Origin: Erwinia sp. SLM-02
GTDB lineage: Bacteria; Pseudomonadota; Gammaproteobacteria; Enterobacterales; Enterobacteriaceae
Length of the DNA stretch: 64,000 nucleotides
Assembly: GCF_037450285.1 (NCBI RefSeq)
Contig: NZ_JAQISN010000002.1
Coordinates: 372,001-436,000, forward strand
Direction of reading: 5' to 3'
In this document: piece after piece, positions 1 to 8,599 of the stretch
Position numbering within the stretch: the first letter of the stretch is position 1
Layout of the letters: each line of letters begins with the position of its first letter
Made by a program: the position numbers and the translations under genes
The notes under the pieces: model-generated
Databases searched by the model: none
The model's input: only the letters and a program-made list of their open reading frames with translations
Told to the model about the DNA's origin: nothing

Positions 1-394
1 GCACGGTCACTTCCACGCGTTTTGACAGGGCATTCACCACCGAGATCCCCACGCCGTGCAGGCCGCCGGAGAACTGATAGTTTTTGTTGGAGAATTTACC
101 ACCGGCATGCAGGCGACAGAAAATCAGCTCAACGGCCGGCACGCCCTCTTCGGGATGGATATCCACCGGCATGCCGCGCCCGTCGTCGATAACTTCCAGC
201 GACTGATCGGCGTGCAGGATCACTTCCACACGTTTGGCATGACCGGCCAGCGCTTCATCCACGCTGTTATCGATCACTTCCTGGCCTAAATGGTTAGGCC
301 GTGCGGTATCGGTGTACATACCCGGGCGACGACGCACGGGTTCAAGGCCGCTGAGAACCTCAATGGAATCAGCGTTATAGCTGGATTGAGTCAT
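1..394 (-). CDS. parE: DNA topoisomerase IV subunit B (ParE), N-terminal part
   Basis: Only the first 131 codons are inside the window; the gene runs off the left edge. The N-terminus reads MTQSSYNADSIEVLSGLEPV, the start of enterobacterial ParE. The GHKL ATPase motifs are visible: the EVIDNSVDEA helix, DDGRGMP, and the glycine-rich GLHGVG lid. ParE is the ATPase subunit of topoisomerase IV, which unlinks replicated chromosomes together with ParC. The start at 394 follows yqiA by 52 bases on the same strand, so it is probably the last gene of the nudF-yqiB-cpdA-yqiA-parE group. GyrB is the alternative paralog, but the order of neighbours fits parE. Confidence 0.96.
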   Translation of the reverse strand, partial: MTQSSYNADSIEVLSGLEPVRRRPGMYTDTARPNHLGQEVIDNSVDEALAGHAKRVEVILHADQSLEVIDDGRGMPVDIHPEEGVPAVELIFCRLHAGGKFSNKNYQFSGGLHGVGISVVNALSKRVEVTV

Positions 395-446
395 GGTAAC
401 AATCTGAATTAGTGGCTAAAAATGATTGGCCAAACTCCGTCTCATC

Positions 447-1031
447 TTACGCTTGCCGGGTGAGTCCCAGGAAATCAAACATGGCGGAGAAATGGCGTTC
501 GAATCCGATAAAAGCATGATTTCCGCCCTCTTCTACCGTCTGACGACAGGCGCTGTAGTAGTCCAGAGCCTGGCGGTAGTCGAGCACTTCATCACCCGTT
601 TGCTGCAGCAGCCAGATCAAATCCGGCGACTCTAACGGGTCAATCTGCATCACTTTTAGATCGTAAATATGGCGCGACTCTAACACATATTGCTGGCCGG
701 TGTAGGGGTTCTCATTTTTCCCGAGGAAATTCAGCAGCAGCTCAAACGGCCTGACGGCGGGATTCACCACCACCGCTGGCACCGTAAAACGCTGCGAAAG
801 CCAGGTCGCGTAATATCCGCCAAGCGATGAACCGATAATGCCCAGCGGCTCCCCTGCGGCCTGCATCACGATATTTTCCAGCATTGCCGCCGCTTCTGCC
901 GGGAAAGCGGGGAGCTGGGGAACCTGCAAATTAACCGACGGATGCTGTGCTTTCAGCCAGCTCCCAAACGCGGTCGCTTTAGCCGACCGGGGCGAACTGT
1001 TAAAACCGTGCAAATAGAGCAGCGTCGCCAT
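447..1031 (-). CDS. yqiA: YqiA-type alpha/beta-hydrolase (esterase)
   Basis: The 194-residue protein is a small cytoplasmic alpha/beta hydrolase. An HGFNSS oxyanion-hole segment lies at residues 8-13, and the nucleophile elbow GSSLGG at 67-72 puts the catalytic serine at 69. A late QTGDE segment and the GGNHAF segment supply the likely Asp and His. The E. coli homolog has esterase activity on short acyl esters and palmitoyl-CoA in vitro; the natural substrate is not settled. It starts 3 bases after cpdA ends, so the two are almost certainly cotranscribed and translationally linked. Length and neighbours match the family. Confidence 0.95.
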   Translation of the reverse strand: MATLLYLHGFNSSPRSAKATAFGSWLKAQHPSVNLQVPQLPAFPAEAAAMLENIVMQAAGEPLGIIGSSLGGYYATWLSQRFTVPAVVVNPAVRPFELLLNFLGKNENPYTGQQYVLESRHIYDLKVMQIDPLESPDLIWLLQQTGDEVLDYRQALDYYSACRQTVEEGGNHAFIGFERHFSAMFDFLGLTRQA

Positions 1032-1034
1032 CGA

Positions 1035-1862
1035 TCAGTAGCCTTCCGAGTCCAGATCCGGGCTGAAAATACGCGTAGTCAGTCGGCAAACTTCCGTTTC
1101 TACACGACCATCATCGAACAGATCCAGCCAGCGCCAGCCGGGGGATTCCGCGTCAATGGTAAAGTTGGTGCAGTGCGGCTTGAACTGTACGCAGGTCGAG
1201 GGGGATGCCAGCACGCGCCGCCCCTGCCATTCGAGGTCCAGTTCCTGATGGATGTGACCACAGAGCAGGGTTTTCGCCAGCGGATAGCGTTGCAGTACGG
1301 CGTCCAGCATGTGCGGATTCCGCAGGCTGTGCTGATCGAGCCAGGAGCAGCCTGAAGGCAGCGGATGATGATGAAGTAACACCAGCGTATGGCGCTGCGG
1401 TTCCTGAGCCAGCGTTCTGTCCAGCCACTCCAGCTGATACTCGCTCAGCTCGCCGTGAGGCACGCCAAAGACCTGGCTATCCAGCAGCACAACCTGCCAG
1501 CGGTCGCCGATCAGCACGTGTTTTTCATCGGCGATACGGGCACTGGCCAGCGTGCTGAACATGGTCGGCTGAAAATCATGATTACCGGGCAGCCAGACGC
1601 AGGGAGCAGGCAGGCGCGCAATGCCCTCAGCAAAATGCTGATAGGCCTCGGTGGTGTGATCCTGCGCCAGATCGCCCGTTGCGACGATCAGATCATAATG
1701 TCGACGTTGTGCAACGATGGCTTCCAGCACCGCTTCATAACTGGCCCAGGTATTCACACCCAGCAGCGTTTCATGTTTACCTGCAAAAAGGTGAGAATCC
1801 GTTATCTGTAAAATCCTGATACTGGACCCACTCGCCACAGGAAGTTTCAACAAGCTATCCAA
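1035..1862 (-). CDS. cpdA: 3',5'-cyclic-AMP phosphodiesterase CpdA
   Basis: The 275-residue calcineurin-like metallophosphoesterase carries the metal-binding set in order: TDSHLF (D22, H24), ATGDLAQD (D64), PGNHD (93-95), LLHHHP and CGHIHQ. CpdA hydrolyses cAMP to AMP and so tempers CRP-dependent regulation. The start codon is TTG at 1862. No better ATG is available, and this start gives the MDSLLKLPVA N-terminus that aligns with E. coli CpdA. The C-terminus DSEGY is also the family ending. It is downstream of yqiB by 46 bases in the nudF operon. Confidence 0.95.
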   Translation of the reverse strand: MDSLLKLPVASGSSIRILQITDSHLFAGKHETLLGVNTWASYEAVLEAIVAQRRHYDLIVATGDLAQDHTTEAYQHFAEGIARLPAPCVWLPGNHDFQPTMFSTLASARIADEKHVLIGDRWQVVLLDSQVFGVPHGELSEYQLEWLDRTLAQEPQRHTLVLLHHHPLPSGCSWLDQHSLRNPHMLDAVLQRYPLAKTLLCGHIHQELDLEWQGRRVLASPSTCVQFKPHCTNFTIDAESPGWRWLDLFDDGRVETEVCRLTTRIFSPDLDSEGY

Positions 1863-1908
1863 TCAAAGTCCTTAGGGTTACCGCTCTCTCGTAACGTGTG
1901 CAGCGGGT

Positions 1909-2331
1909 TCAACAAACCGGAACGGCTATCGCACCATGGGACAAACAGTAGCGCAGCCATTCCGCCAGAAACTGGTTAATCTGGTGTTTTTCATCACGCT
2001 GGTGAAGCTTTTTATTAGGATAATCATAGCGTGCTTTAAATCGATAGATCTGCTGTGTTGAACACACTTCCGCCACCATTGCATCGTGATACAGCCTGAC
2101 CGACATCGAAGGCAGGCTCCAGTAGCTGACGGCCGGGGCGGTTTGTTTAATCTCCACCAGCGTGGTGTAGCGCGTCGATTCCAGAATGGTAATCTGATAG
2201 CTGGCACCGTTCACCTGGTACGCCACTGACACTCCGGTCTGGTCATCACGCGGTAGTAAACGACGCAGCTGGGCAAAATTAGTTTCGCACACGCGCATCA
2301 TTTCTGGAAAGTCAGGGACGTAACGCTTCAT
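1909..2331 (-). CDS. yqiB: DUF1249 family protein YqiB
   Basis: This encodes a 140-residue cytoplasmic protein of the DUF1249 family with no known biochemical role. The conserved core reads WSLPSMSVRLYHDAMVAEVC and then RFKARYDYPNKKLHQRDEKH, as in E. coli YqiB. Two ATG codons, at 2334 and 2331, sit over the nudF stop. The second gives the MKRYVPDF start seen in the family. The nudF stop codon TAA overlaps the first ATG, and a GGAAG ribosome-binding site lies inside the nudF end, so translation is coupled to nudF. Confidence 0.9.
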   Translation of the reverse strand: MKRYVPDFPEMMRVCETNFAQLRRLLPRDDQTGVSVAYQVNGASYQITILESTRYTTLVEIKQTAPAVSYWSLPSMSVRLYHDAMVAEVCSTQQIYRFKARYDYPNKKLHQRDEKHQINQFLAEWLRYCLSHGAIAVPVC

Positions 2332-2333
2332 CA

Positions 2334-2966
2334 TTAAGGCTTCCACTCATTACACAGTTGTTTATAGTGCAGCTCCAGCCATTGCAAGGCAATGATCGCA
2401 GCAGCATTATCGATTTTCCCCTCTTCCACCCATTGATAAGCCTGACTGCGGCTCACCACATGCACGAGAATATCCTCATTCTCTTCCTCCAGGCCGTGGT
2501 TTCCCTTCGCCACGCTGGCATCCACTTCACCTACATACATGATTAACCGTTCGGTCGTGCCGCCTGCACTGTAGAGGTAACTGGAAATGGGTTTAGTCCG
2601 CCCGGCGGTCAGTCCGGCCTCTTCTACCGCTTCCCGTCTGGCGACGTCTTCCGGCGTTTCGCCTTCTTCAATCATTCCAGCAACCAGCTCCAGTTTCCAG
2701 GGCGTCGGGCTGGTGTCCCACGAGGCGATGCGGATCTGTTCGATCAGCACGACTTCATCCCGCTGCGGGTCATAGGGTAGCAGCACCGCAGCATGACCGC
2801 GCTCGAAAATTTCCCTGCTTACTTCACCACTCATTTCACCGTTAAACAAGCGGTGGCGAAAGCGATAGCGCTCCACTGAAAAAAATCCGCGGTACAGTGT
2901 CTCTCGTGCGATAATTTCTACATCGTCTTTGGTGAACGTTACCGGGAATGTGTTACGGATTGCCAT
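2334..2966 (-). CDS. nudF: ADP-ribose pyrophosphatase NudF
   Basis: The 210-residue Nudix hydrolase cleaves ADP-ribose to AMP and ribose 5-phosphate. The Nudix box spans residues 97-119 (G97 to L119), with the REAVEEAGL core carrying the metal-binding glutamates E115 and E116. The N-terminal domain resembles the dimerisation half of E. coli NudF. It is the first gene of the minus-strand run nudF-yqiB-cpdA-yqiA-parE and is divergent from tolC, so its promoter must lie in the 211-base interval 2967-3177. Confidence 0.95.
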   Translation of the reverse strand: MAIRNTFPVTFTKDDVEIIARETLYRGFFSVERYRFRHRLFNGEMSGEVSREIFERGHAAVLLPYDPQRDEVVLIEQIRIASWDTSPTPWKLELVAGMIEEGETPEDVARREAVEEAGLTAGRTKPISSYLYSAGGTTERLIMYVGEVDASVAKGNHGLEEENEDILVHVVSRSQAYQWVEEGKIDNAAAIIALQWLELHYKQLCNEWKP

Positions 2967-3065
2967 AGGAACCTCTCCTGAAAATGATCACAATGACGAT
3001 AAGTACAATAGTAATACCGCCAGTTTTGTAGTTTCTGATGAATCATTTAGGTAAATTAAAGCGAG

Positions 3066-3085
3066 ATGGCACTTTCAGCCAACTT
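3066..3085 (+). promoter_or_regulatory. Predicted mar/sox/rob box upstream of tolC
   Basis: The 20 bases ATGGCACTTTCAGCCAACTT match the AraC-family MarA/SoxS/Rob consensus AYNGCACNNWNNRYYAAAYN at all but one constrained position. The box sits 93 bases before the tolC start, ahead of a plausible -35/-10 pair (TTACCT at 3084-3089, TAGAAT at 3106-3111). E. coli tolC is a known member of the mar/sox/rob regulon. The call is by consensus reading only. Confidence 0.6.
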
Positions 3086-3177
3086 ACCTTATCGGCACTC
3101 TCTGATAGAATCGGCGATAATTTTTTGGCCTACGCCAGCGCTACCATAGCAATTTTGCGGCACTACAAGGAATGCAA

Positions 3178-4620
3178 ATGAACAAACTGCTCCCTTTACT
3201 CATTGGTCTGAGCCTGGGCGGCTTCAGTGTTGCCAGCCAGGCTGAAAACCTGCTGCAGGTCTATCAGCAGGCCCGTTTATCTAACCCTGACCTTCGTAGC
3301 TCAGCGGCCGATCGCGATGCCGCATTTGAGAAAATTAACGAAGCCCGTAGCCCGCTGTTACCGCAGCTTGGTTTGGGAGCGGACTATACCTATACGAATG
3401 GTTACCGCGATGCCAGAGATTCGAACAGCGATACAAAAAGCGCCTCGCTGCAGCTGACTCAGACCATTTTTGATATGTCCAAATGGCGCGCGCTGACCCT
3501 GCAGGAAAAAACCGCCGGGATTCAGGATGTCACCTATCAGACCGCACAGCAGAAGCTGATTCTGGACACCGCGACGGCGTATTTCAACGTTCTGAATGCG
3601 ATTGATACCCTGTCCTATACCGAAGCGCAGAAGCAGTCAATCTATCGTCAGCTGGATCAAACCACGCAGCGCTTCAATGTGGGTCTGGTGGCGATTACCG
3701 ACGTACAGAACGCTCGCTCACAGTACGACAGCGTGCTGGCCAGCGAAGTCAGCGCTCGTAACGATCTGGATAACGCCGTAGAGTCTCTGCGTCAGGTCAC
3801 CGGCAATTACTACCCAAGCCTGGCGTCGCTGAACGTCGATCGTTTCAAAACAGATAAGCCACAGCCGGTGAAAGATCTGCTGAAAGAGGCCGAAAGCCGT
3901 AACCTCACCCTGCTCTCCGCCCGCCTGTCTCAGGATCTGGCGCGTGAGCAGATTCGCTCCGCCGAAACCGGACATATGCCAACCGTGGGCCTGACCGCGT
4001 CAACCGGTCTGTCCAACAATCGCTACCACGGCGATCGTTCTACCGGTACTGACAATATCAGCGGTAGCAATCAGGTTGGGCTGAACTTTAGTCTGCCGCT
4101 GTACAGCGGTGGCTCGGTCACCTCCCAGGTGAAACAGGCACAGTATGCGTTTGTCTCCTCCAGCGAACTGCTGGAAAGCGCCCACCGCACCACCGTGCAG
4201 ACCGTACGTTCTTCATTTAACAACGTGAACGCGTCTATCAGCAGCATTAACGCTTACAAGCAGGCCGTCGTCTCTTCACAGAGCTCGCTGGATGCCATGG
4301 AAGCCGGCTATCAGGTGGGAACGCGTACTATCGTTGATGTCCTGGACGCAACGACGACGCTGTTCAATGCCAAACAGCAGCTGGCAAATGCCCGCTACAG
4401 CTACATGATTAATCAGCTGAATATCAAATCCGCGCTGGGTACACTCAACGAGGAAGACCTGACCGCGCTGAATAATCATCTTGGCAAAGATGTCGGCACA
4501 ACGCCGGATGCCGTCGCGCCTGAAACCCCACAGCAGGACGCCGCAGCAGATCGCGATTTAAGCCAGCCAACCAGAGCATCGGCAGGCATGAAAACCAGCG
4601 GTAACCCATTCGGGCAGTAA
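3178..4620 (+). CDS. tolC: Outer membrane efflux channel TolC
   Basis: The 480-residue TolC protein forms the trimeric outer-membrane channel and periplasmic tunnel for tripartite efflux pumps and type I secretion. A signal peptide ends near residue 22 (VASQA then ENLLQVY). Two outer-membrane-efflux repeats follow with the typical NPDLRSSAADRDAAFEKINE start. The ATG at 3178 is preferred over the in-frame ATG at 3172 because AAGG at 3167-3170 is 7 bases upstream of it and MNKLLPLLIG matches the family. The C-terminal tail after about residue 430 is variable and Ala/Pro-rich, as in other enterobacteria. Confidence 0.97.
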   Translation: MNKLLPLLIGLSLGGFSVASQAENLLQVYQQARLSNPDLRSSAADRDAAFEKINEARSPLLPQLGLGADYTYTNGYRDARDSNSDTKSASLQLTQTIFDMSKWRALTLQEKTAGIQDVTYQTAQQKLILDTATAYFNVLNAIDTLSYTEAQKQSIYRQLDQTTQRFNVGLVAITDVQNARSQYDSVLASEVSARNDLDNAVESLRQVTGNYYPSLASLNVDRFKTDKPQPVKDLLKEAESRNLTLLSARLSQDLAREQIRSAETGHMPTVGLTASTGLSNNRYHGDRSTGTDNISGSNQVGLNFSLPLYSGGSVTSQVKQAQYAFVSSSELLESAHRTTVQTVRSSFNNVNASISSINAYKQAVVSSQSSLDAMEAGYQVGTRTIVDVLDATTTLFNAKQQLANARYSYMINQLNIKSALGTLNEEDLTALNNHLGKDVGTTPDAVAPETPQQDAAADRDLSQPTRASAGMKTSGNPFGQ

Positions 4621-4628
4621 TCCGTTAT

Positions 4629-4656
4629 AAAGGGCAGCATCGGCTGCCCTTTCTCC
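4629..4656 (+). terminator. Hairpin terminator after tolC
   Basis: A perfect 10-base stem AAAGGGCAGC / GCTGCCCTTT with an ATCG loop starts 8 bases after the tolC stop and ends in a short T run (TTTCT). It probably ends or attenuates tolC transcription before ygiB. Confidence 0.7.
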
Positions 4657-4798
4657 ACTTTGCCACCTTTTGTCAGCTTTCCTTCACAATCAAACGTATA
4701 GCTTCGTAAAGATCCGCTTGCCGCCTGGCCCCATCGCTTCATTTTTCACCGCCTTTCCCCTATCCTATGCACTATCTTTGGGCACAGGACAGAAAGCC

Positions 4799-5476
4799 AT
4801 GAAACGGACTAAACAGATCAATCACGCCTCTTTTCGTAAAAGCTGGGGCGCACGTCATTTAACGCCGGTGGCCCTGGCGGTGACCGCCGTCATCATGCTG
4901 GCGGGCTGTGAGCAAACGGACGAAAGCGTTTCGATGTATATGAATGCGGATGACTGCTCCAGCGCCAACCCGGGTAAATCCGAGCAGTGCACCGTGGCGT
5001 TTAATAAAGCGAAAGAAGAAGCGGTGAAAACCGCACCGAAGTACGCCAGCCGTGAAGACTGCGTGGCCGAATTCGGCGAAGGCCAGTGTCAGCAGGCGCC
5101 TGCCCAGGCGGGCGTCACCACAAATGCAGAAAATCAGTCCAGCGGCAGCTTCTGGATGCCGCTGATGGCCGGCTATATGATGGGCCGTATGATGAGCGGC
5201 GGTATGGGCCAGCAGCAGCCGCTGTTCAGCTCAAAAAACCCGGCCAGCCCGGCTAACGGTAAGTTCGTCGATGCCGCAGGTAAGAGCTATGGCCCGGCCG
5301 CTTCAGGCCGCACCATGACCGTACCGAAAACGGCCATGGCACCTAAGCCGGCCACCACCAGCACCGTAACGCGCGGCGGCTTTGGCGAAAGCGTGGCGAA
5401 GCAGTCCACCATGCAGCGCAGCAGCGCAGCCAGCAGCAACCGTTCCGGCACCACCAGCCGCAGTTTCGGGGGTTAA
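4799..5476 (+). CDS. ygiB: DUF1190 family protein YgiB
   Basis: This encodes a 225-residue envelope protein of unknown function (DUF1190/UPF0441). The start at 4799 gives MKRTKQINHASFRKSWGARH, matching E. coli YgiB; upstream in-frame codons do not look coding. A hydrophobic segment (residues 22-36) ends in LAGC with Cys37, a lipobox-like site, so it may be a lipoprotein. A methionine-rich stretch (MAGYMMGRMMSGGMG) lies near the middle and a Ser/Thr-rich tail at the end. ygiC starts 6 bases after its stop; the pair is conserved together downstream of tolC. Confidence 0.92.
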   Translation: MKRTKQINHASFRKSWGARHLTPVALAVTAVIMLAGCEQTDESVSMYMNADDCSSANPGKSEQCTVAFNKAKEEAVKTAPKYASREDCVAEFGEGQCQQAPAQAGVTTNAENQSSGSFWMPLMAGYMMGRMMSGGMGQQQPLFSSKNPASPANGKFVDAAGKSYGPAASGRTMTVPKTAMAPKPATTSTVTRGGFGESVAKQSTMQRSSAASSNRSGTTSRSFGG

Positions 5477-5482
5477 CGCCGG

Positions 5483-6643
5483 ATGAAACGCATCGCGATT
5501 GCTGAGCGTCCAGACTGGCGAGAAAAAGCGACCGAATACGGTTTTAATTTTCACACCCTGTACGGCGAGCCCTACTGGTGTGAGGATGCCTATTATCAGT
5601 TTACCCTGCAGCAGATTGAAAGCCTGGAAGATGTGACCAGCGAAATCCATCAGATGTGTCTACAGGCGGTGGATTTGGTCACCGGCAGCGAAGAGCTGCT
5701 GGAGAAGTTTCGCATCCCTAAGCACACCTGGGACTTCGTGCGCGAGTCCTGGAAAAGCGGGCAGCCCTCGCTCTATTCCCGGCTGGACCTGGCATGGGAC
5801 GGGCACTCTCCTGCCAAGCTGCTGGAGAATAACGCCGATACGCCCACCTCACTCTATGAAGCGGCGTTCTTCCAGTGGATCTGGCTGGAAGAGCAGCTTA
5901 ACGCCGGAAACCTGCCGGCAGGCAGCGACCAGTTTAACAGTCTGCAGGAGAAGCTGATCGCGCGGTTCGCCGACCTGCATCAAAAACACGGTTTTGGCCT
6001 GCTGCACTTTGCCTGCTGCCGCGATACCGAAGAAGATCGCGGTACGGTGCAGTATTTGCAGGACTGCGCAACCGAAGCCGGTCTGCCGAGCGAGTTTCTG
6101 TTTATCGACGAGATTGGCCTGGGTGAGAAAGGCCAGTTCACCGATGTGAACGACCAGGTGATTAGCAACATGTTTAAACTCTATCCCTGGGAGTTTATGC
6201 TGCGCGAGATGTTCTCCACCAAGCTGGCCGATGCGGGCGTACGCTGGCTGGAGCCGGGGTGGAAAAGCATCATCTCCAATAAGGCGATGCTGCCGCTGCT
6301 GTGGAAGATGTTCCCGAATCACCCGAATCTGCTGGCCGCTTACTTCGCGGAGGATAACGTGCCGCATATGGATAAATACGTGGTTAAGCCGCTGTTTTCC
6401 CGCGAAGGTGCCAATATCAGCATCGTCGAGAACGGTAAAGAGATTGCGCGCGTTGACGGACCTTATGGTGAAGAGGGAAGGATCGTTCAGCAGTTCCATC
6501 CGCTGCCGAAATTTGGTGACAGCTATACGCTGATTGGATCCTGGCTGATCGATGACCAGCCCGCAGGGATCGGCCTGAGGGAAGATCGGGAACTGATCAC
6601 TCAGGATCTGTCCCGCTTCTACCCGCACGCATTTATCGAGTAA
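5483..6643 (+). CDS. ygiC: Glutathionylspermidine synthase-like ATP-grasp protein YgiC
   Basis: The 386-residue protein belongs to the family of the C-terminal synthetase domain of glutathionylspermidine synthase (ATP-grasp fold, carbon-nitrogen ligase). The LENNADTPTSLYE and PLFSREGANISIV segments are typical of the substrate- and ATP-binding parts. It lacks the amidase domain of the bifunctional Gsp enzyme, so its substrate is unknown. It follows ygiB by 6 bases and shares its transcript; tolC-ygiB-ygiC is a conserved cluster. Confidence 0.93.
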   Translation: MKRIAIAERPDWREKATEYGFNFHTLYGEPYWCEDAYYQFTLQQIESLEDVTSEIHQMCLQAVDLVTGSEELLEKFRIPKHTWDFVRESWKSGQPSLYSRLDLAWDGHSPAKLLENNADTPTSLYEAAFFQWIWLEEQLNAGNLPAGSDQFNSLQEKLIARFADLHQKHGFGLLHFACCRDTEEDRGTVQYLQDCATEAGLPSEFLFIDEIGLGEKGQFTDVNDQVISNMFKLYPWEFMLREMFSTKLADAGVRWLEPGWKSIISNKAMLPLLWKMFPNHPNLLAAYFAEDNVPHMDKYVVKPLFSREGANISIVENGKEIARVDGPYGEEGRIVQQFHPLPKFGDSYTLIGSWLIDDQPAGIGLREDRELITQDLSRFYPHAFIE

Positions 6644-6657
6644 CCTTCCGGGCGAGG

Positions 6658-6705
6658 GTACGTGAGGAGGCGAGCACTGCCCAATCCCGGAGCGGCAGGT
6701 AAACC
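6658..6705. repeat. 48-bp intergenic direct repeat, copy 1
   Basis: The segment from GTACGTGAGGAGGCGAGCAC to GGTAAACC recurs at 6775-6822 with one mismatch in 48 bases, in the same orientation. It lies 14 bases after the ygiC stop. It codes for nothing evident. Confidence 0.85.
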
Positions 6706-6774
6706 CGTGTAACAGCCGTCGGTGGCGCAGCCGATCCGGGTGCGAACAGCGCACAGCCCCCGGAGCGTACACAT

Positions 6775-6822
6775 GTACGTGAGGAGGCGAGCACTGCCCA
6801 ATCCCGGAGCGGCAAGTAAACC
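6775..6822. repeat. 48-bp intergenic direct repeat, copy 2
   Basis: This is the second copy of the repeat at 6658-6705, starting 117 bases later. It is preceded by CGTACACATGTACG, a short palindrome that overlaps its left end. It ends 6 bases before the ygiD stop codon, so it could sit in the 3' untranslated regions of both convergent genes. Confidence 0.85.
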
Positions 6823-6828
6823 AGGCTG

Positions 6829-7614
6829 TCAGCCCACCTGGACTGACAGCATACTCAACGACCCCATCACAATCCCATCCACCGGTATCGTCACCGCTTC
6901 ATCGTTTGCCCGCGCACCGAGCACGTACAGCAGCGGCAGGTAGTGCTCTGGCGTTGGGTTCGACAGGGCGGCGCCGTCATGCTGCATAAAGTTAACCAGC
7001 GGATGCTGGGCATCGTCACCCTGCCAAGCCAGATTGTCGCGTACGTACTGGTTAAACGACTCGGCCCATGGGTAGGCGGTCGCTTCTCCCTGCCAGCGAA
7101 CCATGCGCAGGTTATGCACCACGTTGCCGCTGGCGACGATCATCACGCCCTGCTCGCGCAGCACGGCCAGTTTGCGCCCCAGTTCGAAGTGCCAGGCCGC
7201 CGGCCTGGTGCCGTCAATGCTAAGCTGCACCACCGGGATATCCGCATCCGGATACATCTTGATTAACACGCCCCAGGAGCCGTGGTCAAAGCCCCACTCC
7301 TGATCCAGCTGAACGTCTACCGGTGACAGCACTTCTGCAATCTGGCGGGCCAGCGCCGGAGAACCGGGCGCGGGGTAGCGTGTGTCAAACAGCGCCTGAG
7401 GGAAGCCGCCAAAATCATGGATCGTCCGCGGTTTTTCCATCGCGGTTACCGCCGTGCCACGCGTATACCAGTGTGCGGAAACCGCAATAATCGCTTTTGG
7501 CTTCGGTAGCGTTTCACCCAATTTGCGCCAGGTTTCGGTATAGATATTCTCTTCCAGCACGTTCATCGGGCTGCCGTGGCCAAGGAAAAGTGCAGGCATA
7601 CGTTGGTGGCTCAT
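6829..7614 (-). CDS. ygiD: Extradiol ring-cleavage dioxygenase YgiD (DOPA 4,5-dioxygenase type)
   Basis: The 261-residue LigB-family non-heme iron dioxygenase resembles E. coli YgiD, which opens the ring of L-DOPA at the 4,5 position. Visible motifs are LGHGSPMN with metal-ligand-type His13, VSAHWYTRG, HDFGGFP and ASGNVVHNLR. The ATG at 7614 is chosen over the upstream ATG at 7641: it aligns with the MPALFLGHGSPM start of the family and has a CTGGAGT ribosome-binding site about 7 bases ahead. It is convergent with ygiC. Confidence 0.92.
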   Translation of the reverse strand: MSHQRMPALFLGHGSPMNVLEENIYTETWRKLGETLPKPKAIIAVSAHWYTRGTAVTAMEKPRTIHDFGGFPQALFDTRYPAPGSPALARQIAEVLSPVDVQLDQEWGFDHGSWGVLIKMYPDADIPVVQLSIDGTRPAAWHFELGRKLAVLREQGVMIVASGNVVHNLRMVRWQGEATAYPWAESFNQYVRDNLAWQGDDAQHPLVNFMQHDGAALSNPTPEHYLPLLYVLGARANDEAVTIPVDGIVMGSLSMLSVQVG

Positions 7615-7796
7615 GGTTTTACTCCAGAAATATTCGTTCAATGGCGCTTACCTTACGCCCATATGTCACGCGATGAACCTGGATAACCCTGATGAAGATA
7701 TTCAGATAATTTGAACAGAGAAGACAATACAGACGATGGAAGACCGCTGGCGGCGCGGTTTCAGGATCGGGAGTCGGGAATTGATGCCGGGGAGTG

Positions 7797-7825
7797 GGAA
7801 AATACAGGGCCGGTTAAACCGGCCC
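7797..7825 (-). terminator. Terminator of ribB
   Basis: GGGCCGGTT and AACCGGCCC form an almost uninterrupted inverted repeat at 7807-7825. Read on the minus strand, it follows the ribB stop by 8 bases and is followed by TGTATTTT. Confidence 0.65.
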
Positions 7826-7833
7826 GGAGCAGA

Positions 7834-8490
7834 TTAGCTTGCCTGACGCGTTTCATGGCTGCGGCGGTAAGCAACCAGATCTTCGATAGTCACGACCGGC
7901 ATATCATGCTGTTTAGCGAAGACAACAACTTCGGCCGCATGCGCCATGGAACCATCATCGTTAGTCAGCTCACACAGCACACCCGCCGATTTGAAGCCCG
8001 CCAGCGTCACCAGATCGATGGTGGCTTCGGTGTGGCCACCGCGGGTCAGCACGCCGCCTGGACGACCGCGCAACGGGAAGACGTGGCCAGGACGATTCAG
8101 ATCGGCAGGCTTCGCATTATCCGCAATGGCGGTACGAATGGTGGTGATGCGGTCAGAAGCCGAAACGCCGGTGGTTACGCCCTGTGCGGCTTCGATGGTG
8201 ACGGTAAAGCCGGTGCCGTAGGCGCTGGTGTTGTCCTCAACCATCATTGGCAGGTCAAGCTGGCCAAGGCGTTCTTCGGTCAGACACAGGCAGACAATTC
8301 CGCTGCCGTGACGAATAGTGAGAGCCATCTGCTCAACGGTCATGGTTTCGGCAGCGAAGATCATATCGCCTTCATTTTCACGATCTTCATCGTCTAAAAC
8401 CATTACGCCGCGGCCGGCGCGAAGCGCTTCGATAGCACGGGTTACACGCTGTTCAGGCGTGCCAAATTCAGAAAGTAGCGACTGATTCAT
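7834..8490 (-). CDS. ribB: 3,4-dihydroxy-2-butanone-4-phosphate synthase RibB
   Basis: The 218-residue enzyme converts ribulose 5-phosphate to formate and 3,4-dihydroxy-2-butanone 4-phosphate, the four-carbon precursor of riboflavin. The acidic active-site loop DDEDRENEGD is at 33-42 and the GGHTEATIDL segment further on. Length fits the monofunctional enzyme, with no fused GTP cyclohydrolase II. It stands alone and is preceded by an FMN riboswitch at 8600-8750, so flavin mononucleotide should repress it. Confidence 0.97.
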   Translation of the reverse strand: MNQSLLSEFGTPEQRVTRAIEALRAGRGVMVLDDEDRENEGDMIFAAETMTVEQMALTIRHGSGIVCLCLTEERLGQLDLPMMVEDNTSAYGTGFTVTIEAAQGVTTGVSASDRITTIRTAIADNAKPADLNRPGHVFPLRGRPGGVLTRGGHTEATIDLVTLAGFKSAGVLCELTNDDGSMAHAAEVVVFAKQHDMPVVTIEDLVAYRRSHETRQAS

Positions 8491-8599
8491 GGTAAATAAA
8501 CCTTAATAAATGTATGGGTTACCAGAATCAGGGCGAGCTTAGGAGTGTCAAGCTGTGACAAAAAAATAACGCGAGGCGAGCGCAGGCCCGACAAGATAC

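Noticed and set aside
4670..4798. N-terminal extension of ygiB
   Set aside because: It would start inside the tolC downstream region and adds residues absent from YgiB homologs.
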